Source: RUG11690 sp045616665 (GTDB lineage Bacteria > Bacteroidota > Bacteroidia > Bacteroidales > WCHB1-69). From it: DNA of 64,000 bases. Position numbers and translations under genes: made by a program. Where the stretch lies: NCBI GenBank assembly GCA_045616665.1, contig JAZLHE010000047.1, forward strand, positions 62,001 to 126,000, in the 5' to 3' direction. Positions 60,081 through 64,000 of this stretch are shown piece after piece (the stretch's first letter is position 1; every line of letters begins with the position of its first letter). Under the pieces are notes generated by a model. It saw nothing but the letters and a program-made list of their open reading frames with translations. It ran no database searches and was not told the DNA's origin.

Positions 60081-60671
60081 ATGCCAATTATACACTTAAA
60101 TCGAAAACAAAATCAAATTTTGAATGACTTTGCGAGAAAATATAGAGATCGAACTCTCACATATCTTCGCAATGCTTTCTCGTTAAGCAAAGAAGACTGC
60201 GAGGATGTTTTTCAAGAAGCTTCAATTATACTTTATCAAGCCGCTATTGATGGAAAATTAGACAATCTTGTTTCTTCGCTTTTTACGTATTTTATAGGTA
60301 TTTGCAATAACAAAGCTCACGAACAAATTAGAGCAAATGACAAATTGCAGTTATCTTCAATAGATGTGTTTTCAAGCGAAGAAGGCGAACAACGATACAA
60401 TGTGATTTTAAGTAAAGCAGACAAGATTCTTAATATGATAGACTCTAATGATAAAGCTGAATGCGAAAGAAATAACATTATACAAGAACTTGTTAGAAAA
60501 CTACCTTCTCCATGCAACGAAATACTTTGGTCTTTCTATCGCGATGCTCTTTCTATGAAAGCGATCGCTCAGATGTTTAATTACGCCAGTGAAAGTGTTG
60601 CAAAGGTTACCAAACACCGTTGTCAAGAAAAATTTCGTAAAAGTTATGAAGAATCTTTGGGTGTAATGTAA
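60081..60671 (+). CDS. ECF-type RNA polymerase sigma factor
   Basis: A 196-residue sigma-70 family regulator of the ECF group. Region 2 covers FARKYRDRTLTYLRNAFSLSKEDCEDVFQEASIILYQAA (residues 14-52). Region 4 has LPSPCNEILWSFYRDALSMKAIAQMFNYASESVAKVTKHRCQEKFRKSY, with a recognition helix near residue 168. The linker of about 70 residues is longer than usual. It has no domain 3. It lies between the caspase gene and the anti-sigma-like gene (15-base gap), the position expected of the transcription factor of the system. Target promoters are not visible. Confidence 0.93.
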   Translation: MPIIHLNRKQNQILNDFARKYRDRTLTYLRNAFSLSKEDCEDVFQEASIILYQAAIDGKLDNLVSSLFTYFIGICNNKAHEQIRANDKLQLSSIDVFSSEEGEQRYNVILSKADKILNMIDSNDKAECERNNIIQELVRKLPSPCNEILWSFYRDALSMKAIAQMFNYASESVAKVTKHRCQEKFRKSYEESLGVM

Positions 60672-60686
60672 ATTAAAAACAGAACT

Positions 60687-61346
60687 ATGGATAAAACAAT
60701 GTATATTTATGAAGAACAAATAAATCGATATCTTCGTGGGGAAATGACTCAAGAAGAAGAGAATTTATTTGAAGCGGAAGTTAGAGAAAACGATATTTTA
60801 AGACGCCAAACTATAGCAGCCGCAAGACTGATCAAAAATATGAAAACGATTGGTATTGAACAAGATAATAAATTAATAGAGAAAATAAAATCTTCATCTA
60901 ATACAAAAATTCCTACTATTAAATGGTTAACTATTGCCGCCAGTTTTGCGATTGTCTTTACCATTGGATATTATTTCTACGACTATTCTACAACTACCAA
61001 ACTTGGTGAAGAATATGCGTATGCTTTCCCAATGTCTGAAATTATGCGTGGTGAAGAAGACGAAGAAGTGATCAACACCCTTACCATTTTATTCGACAAT
61101 GTGGCAAACGGAGAGGATTTGGATAATACGATTGCACAACTTGCCGATTTATGGGAGTTGTCGCAAAGTGACACATACAACAGTTATTCGACTTATGAGC
61201 CATATGTCGGCTGGAATCTGGCGATTGCGTATTTGAGAAATTACGCCAAAAAAGAGGCAAAGGAAGTGCTTCAAGAAATGCAAGATGATTATCCGAAAGG
61301 AACTGCCTTAGGGGATAAAGTTGATGAATTATTGGAAGAGTTGTAG
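60687..61346 (+). CDS. Membrane anti-sigma-like protein with TPR-like periplasmic part
   Basis: A 219-residue single-pass protein. Residues 1-79 are cytoplasmic and highly charged (INRYLRGEMTQEEENLFEAEVREN...), which resembles the N-terminal sigma-binding part of Bacteroidota anti-sigma proteins though no zinc motif is seen. One helix, WLTIAASFAIVFTIGYYFYDY (residues 80-100), follows. The periplasmic part ends in a helical hairpin (VGWNLAIAYLRNYAKKEAKEVLQEMQDDYPKGT) that looks like a TPR. The position right behind the ECF gene is the normal one for its anti-sigma factor. It is a possible substrate of the two proteases. The CHAT gene follows after 1 base. Confidence 0.7.
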   Translation: MDKTMYIYEEQINRYLRGEMTQEEENLFEAEVRENDILRRQTIAAARLIKNMKTIGIEQDNKLIEKIKSSSNTKIPTIKWLTIAASFAIVFTIGYYFYDYSTTTKLGEEYAYAFPMSEIMRGEEDEEVINTLTILFDNVANGEDLDNTIAQLADLWELSQSDTYNSYSTYEPYVGWNLAIAYLRNYAKKEAKEVLQEMQDDYPKGTALGDKVDELLEEL

Positions 61347-61347
61347 T

Positions 61348-64000
61348 ATGAAAAAATGTTCTGTACTCTTAATCTTTATTGTCATTTGCTTAGCAGTATC
61401 TGCACAGCAAAACAAAGAAGAAGTTTATTCTCTATTTGATTTTTATTGCAGACAAGGTTTATTTACAAATGCATCTAATCTACTCGTAGAAAAGGGGAAT
61501 GAATTTTTAGACAATGGAGACACTTTAACTGCATATGAATTACAGCGAAAAAATTGTTATTTCACAGATGAACATTTAGAAGATTTTTTTCACAATGGAT
61601 TAACGTGGGAAGGCTATTTTGCAAATTGGTATATGACTATTAGTCTGGCAGAGTGGTTGAATATGAAACATGAGATTTCTCCTGAATTAGTTAGAATACT
61701 TGATATGATTTCTCAAAAAGAACCAAGGTTACTTCCCTTTTATGCCAGCACTTTGGGACATATTTTATATGAATACAAAGATGCTCAAAATGAAAATTCA
61801 ATTTTAGTTTTACAAAAAGCCCTAGATTACATTAAATTAATTGATCCTTCACCAGATTTAGTTCAACAATTTAATAAAATAACCAAATGTTTTTACATTA
61901 ATAGATTTTATAATAGTACAAATAATTTGTTGTTATATAATAGAATTGACGAAATTGAAAATTGGTATTTGCATAATTGTGACTTTATTCATAAACTTAA
62001 TTACCACGTATACAGAAAAGAGATTCTTGAATATGAATTAAATTATGCCGATGAGTTTGATGTATATGCAACTATATTATCTTTAAAAAATGATTTTGGA
62101 GGAGCAATTGAATTGTATAATAAAAAAATATCCATTTTATCTTCTATTGGGATAGAGAGTGACACGATTGATTTAAAAATCGCTTCATGCTATGCAAAAA
62201 TTGCACAATGTTATGATTTATTAGAAAATAAACCCTTGTGCAAGGAATATTGTGATAAAGCAGCTCCCATTATTTTAAATTCAAATTTATGGGATAACTT
62301 TGAGTTCTGTGATGTATTAAGCTCATTGTCTGAAATGTCTTTTTTCACTAATCAATATAATTTGGCAGCAAAATATAAACTACAAGAATTAACTATTCGA
62401 AAAATTCTTGGCTGGCCTATATCATTATCCGATTGGAATGTATATCTCACATATGAAGTTCAATCAAATCCTGAAAAAGTTATTTGGCAAAATCAATATA
62501 TGGGCAATATTAAAGGATCCGAAAAGGATTATGCAAGTTATTACGGAAATTTAGGCAATGCATATTCTATGTTGATATGCAAAAATGACAATTATCGTGA
62601 TACAGCTGAAATATTCTTTAATAGAGCAGATAGCATTTTATCTATTAACAACCTGAAAAACAATAATTTTGGCGAATTATATAACTATTGGGCAAAACAT
62701 TATTTACGATTAGGGCAAAAAGAAAAATCATATGAATACTCGGTTAAAGCACTACAATATTTCCCAAATACGTTTTATAGTTATTACAATGTTTCATTAA
62801 AGTCTGCTTTGCTTCATGATACTGTTGCGATTCGTGAGTATCTACCTCGCTATTATTATGGAATGGAAAATGATTTATGTAGCATGTTGCCCATCTTAGG
62901 TTCTGTAGAATCAGACTTATACCTTGGAAATGGAGAAAGCAATCTTTACCATATTCCAGAATGGGCATCATGGAATCCGACAGATAGCGTTAGCGTTTGT
63001 GTTGCATACGATGCTGCATTGTTGATGAAAGGATTAACCTTGAGATATAATATTTTGTCTCCTTATTTTGACAGCCATCCTGAAATTATAAATGCCAAGA
63101 TTGAATTAGACAGATTGAGAGACAGTATTTATTCTATTTCAGAAGATAATGCCAGACTGCTTGCTTTGCATCGATACGAATTGAAAGAACGGGAAATGTT
63201 GAGAGTTGTAAACGATGAGTTGGCTAATGTGCATTGGAAAGATGTAGCAGCTGAATTAAACGAAGACGAGGCTTGCATCGAATTTGTGAAATATACCGCA
63301 AATTCATATTCTTGGTGCGACAGTGTCCCAAAACCACATTACGCAGCACTTGTTCTTCTCCCTAATGGACATGCTCCTGCTTTTGTAGATTTATTTGACG
63401 AAGAGGAGCTAAAAGATGTTTATGAACTTCAACCGAAATCGTATGACATGGAGATTGGTCAGATCCTGTATTCCAAAATATGGGGAAAGATGCAACAATA
63501 TATTGATGGGAAAAATAAAGTGTATTTTTCACCTATGGGATTGCTCAATTTGATTAATATTGAACTTTTGATAGACAGCGTTGGGGAAACCGCAACGGAA
63601 AGATTCAACTTATATAGAGTCTCATCAACTAGAACTCTCTTGAAAAGAGGTGAAATGAGAGAAATCCATTCTATAGTGACATTTGGTGGTGTTGATTTTG
63701 ACAAGGCTTGTGACAATTCAGATGTATTATGTAATGTAAATACACGTGGGAATTGGGCTTATTTAAAGAATACGCTTTTGGAAGTGAATACAATCAATGA
63801 CATGCTGGAAGATTGTGGAGTTGATGTCAAAACTTATACTGGAGCAAATGCTACTGAAAGTGCTTTTAAACGATTTGATGGCACACCATCAGATATAATC
63901 CATATTGCTTCACACGGTTTTTATATTCCTCAATCTCAGAGAACGACTATTCCTTATTTTTCAAATAGTGTGAGTACCGAAAACATCCAAGATGAACTTT
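61348..64000 (+). CDS. Exported TPR-CHAT protease, 3' end beyond window
   Basis: At least 884 residues, open to the window edge. The signal peptide KKCSVLLIFIVICLAVSAQ opens it. About 550 helical residues with TPR-like repeats follow (for example NLGNAYSMLICKNDNYRDTAEIFFNRADSI), then the CHAT domain (caspase-clan) from about residue 600. It has KVYFSPMGLLNLINIELL and the catalytic His856 in HIASHGFY; the catalytic Cys should lie beyond the end. CHAT proteases such as Csx29 of the type III-E Craspase use TPRs to sense a partner. I checked every codon: no stop in frame from ATG 61348. It is the fourth gene of the operon. Confidence 0.9.
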   Translation, partial: MKKCSVLLIFIVICLAVSAQQNKEEVYSLFDFYCRQGLFTNASNLLVEKGNEFLDNGDTLTAYELQRKNCYFTDEHLEDFFHNGLTWEGYFANWYMTISLAEWLNMKHEISPELVRILDMISQKEPRLLPFYASTLGHILYEYKDAQNENSILVLQKALDYIKLIDPSPDLVQQFNKITKCFYINRFYNSTNNLLLYNRIDEIENWYLHNCDFIHKLNYHVYRKEILEYELNYADEFDVYATILSLKNDFGGAIELYNKKISILSSIGIESDTIDLKIASCYAKIAQCYDLLENKPLCKEYCDKAAPIILNSNLWDNFEFCDVLSSLSEMSFFTNQYNLAAKYKLQELTIRKILGWPISLSDWNVYLTYEVQSNPEKVIWQNQYMGNIKGSEKDYASYYGNLGNAYSMLICKNDNYRDTAEIFFNRADSILSINNLKNNNFGELYNYWAKHYLRLGQKEKSYEYSVKALQYFPNTFYSYYNVSLKSALLHDTVAIREYLPRYYYGMENDLCSMLPILGSVESDLYLGNGESNLYHIPEWASWNPTDSVSVCVAYDAALLMKGLTLRYNILSPYFDSHPEIINAKIELDRLRDSIYSISEDNARLLALHRYELKEREMLRVVNDELANVHWKDVAAELNEDEACIEFVKYTANSYSWCDSVPKPHYAALVLLPNGHAPAFVDLFDEEELKDVYELQPKSYDMEIGQILYSKIWGKMQQYIDGKNKVYFSPMGLLNLINIELLIDSVGETATERFNLYRVSSTRTLLKRGEMREIHSIVTFGGVDFDKACDNSDVLCNVNTRGNWAYLKNTLLEVNTINDMLEDCGVDVKTYTGANATESAFKRFDGTPSDIIHIASHGFYIPQSQRTTIPYFSNSVSTENIQDEL

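Noticed and set aside
59164..64000. A type III-E CRISPR (Craspase) locus
   Set aside because: TPR-CHAT and a sigma factor are present, but no gRAMP/Cas7-11, Cas1, Cas2 or repeat array is seen, and both proteases have export signals.

Overview
The window comes from a Bacteroidota chromosome, most likely order Bacteroidales. The signs are the promoter motif TAnnTTTGC in front of many genes, the scarcity of Shine-Dalgarno sequences, an S46 dipeptidyl-peptidase, a MotA/ExbB-ExbD-ExbD operon with an extra four-helix protein, PorT-like and Omp85-like barrels, and several SPxxC-like lipoproteins. I could not compute composition or search databases, so the genus is not resolved.

Layout. 1-4.8 kb: an operon with the 3' end of a DPP7-type peptidase, a beta-lactamase-fold hydrolase and a TMTC-like membrane TPR protein. 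4.9-7.2 kb: a PLP aminotransferase, then a nucleotide kinase overlapping a dCMP deaminase. 7.3-10.4 kb (minus): corA, a retropepsin-like protease, ruvC and pepT, tightly packed, with tRNA-Arg(CCG) behind. 10.8-13.7 kb: a YtrA/GntR-controlled ABC transporter with two paralogous permeases. Coding fossils at both ends of the first permease show that it arose by duplication of the second. 13.7-25.2 kb: M16 protease, an OppB-type permease, MATE transporter, tsaB, a USP-like protein, beta-mannosidase, an Nfu-type protein and ychF. 25.2-26.3 kb: tRNA-Gly(CCC) followed by a three-gene DUF3791/DUF3990 (ADP-ribosyltransferase-like) cassette inserted in front of thyA. 27-42 kb: a hydroxyacid dehydrogenase, pyrC, xseA, mutS, two glycosyltransferases, an orphan histidine kinase, an Omp85-like protein and ileS. 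42-50 kb: parE, a PorT-like barrel, der, yicC, the Exb operon and tRNA-Ser(GGA). 50-56 kb: two small lipoproteins, an M23/LysM peptidase, a flippase-like protein, purC and an MFS transporter.

56.3-64 kb looks accessory and is visibly richer in A/T. It holds a DUF4143 ATPase with three 23-bp tandem repeats beside its promoter, and a LytTR regulator with a phosphodiester-glycosidase-like protein. It ends with the most interesting object in the window: a compact operon of an exported caspase (C14) protease, an ECF sigma factor, a membrane anti-sigma-like protein and an exported TPR-CHAT protease that runs off the end of the window. Two caspase-clan proteases around a sigma/anti-sigma pair suggest a proteolytic switch that releases a sigma factor. 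This resembles the TPR-CHAT/Csx30/sigma part of the type III-E 'Craspase', but no CRISPR component is visible here.

The housekeeping genes cover DNA repair (ruvC, mutS, xseA), topology (parE), tRNA charging and modification (ileS, tsaB), ribosome assembly (der), RNA turnover (yicC), and pyrimidine, purine and thymidylate synthesis (pyrC, purC, dCMP deaminase, thyA).
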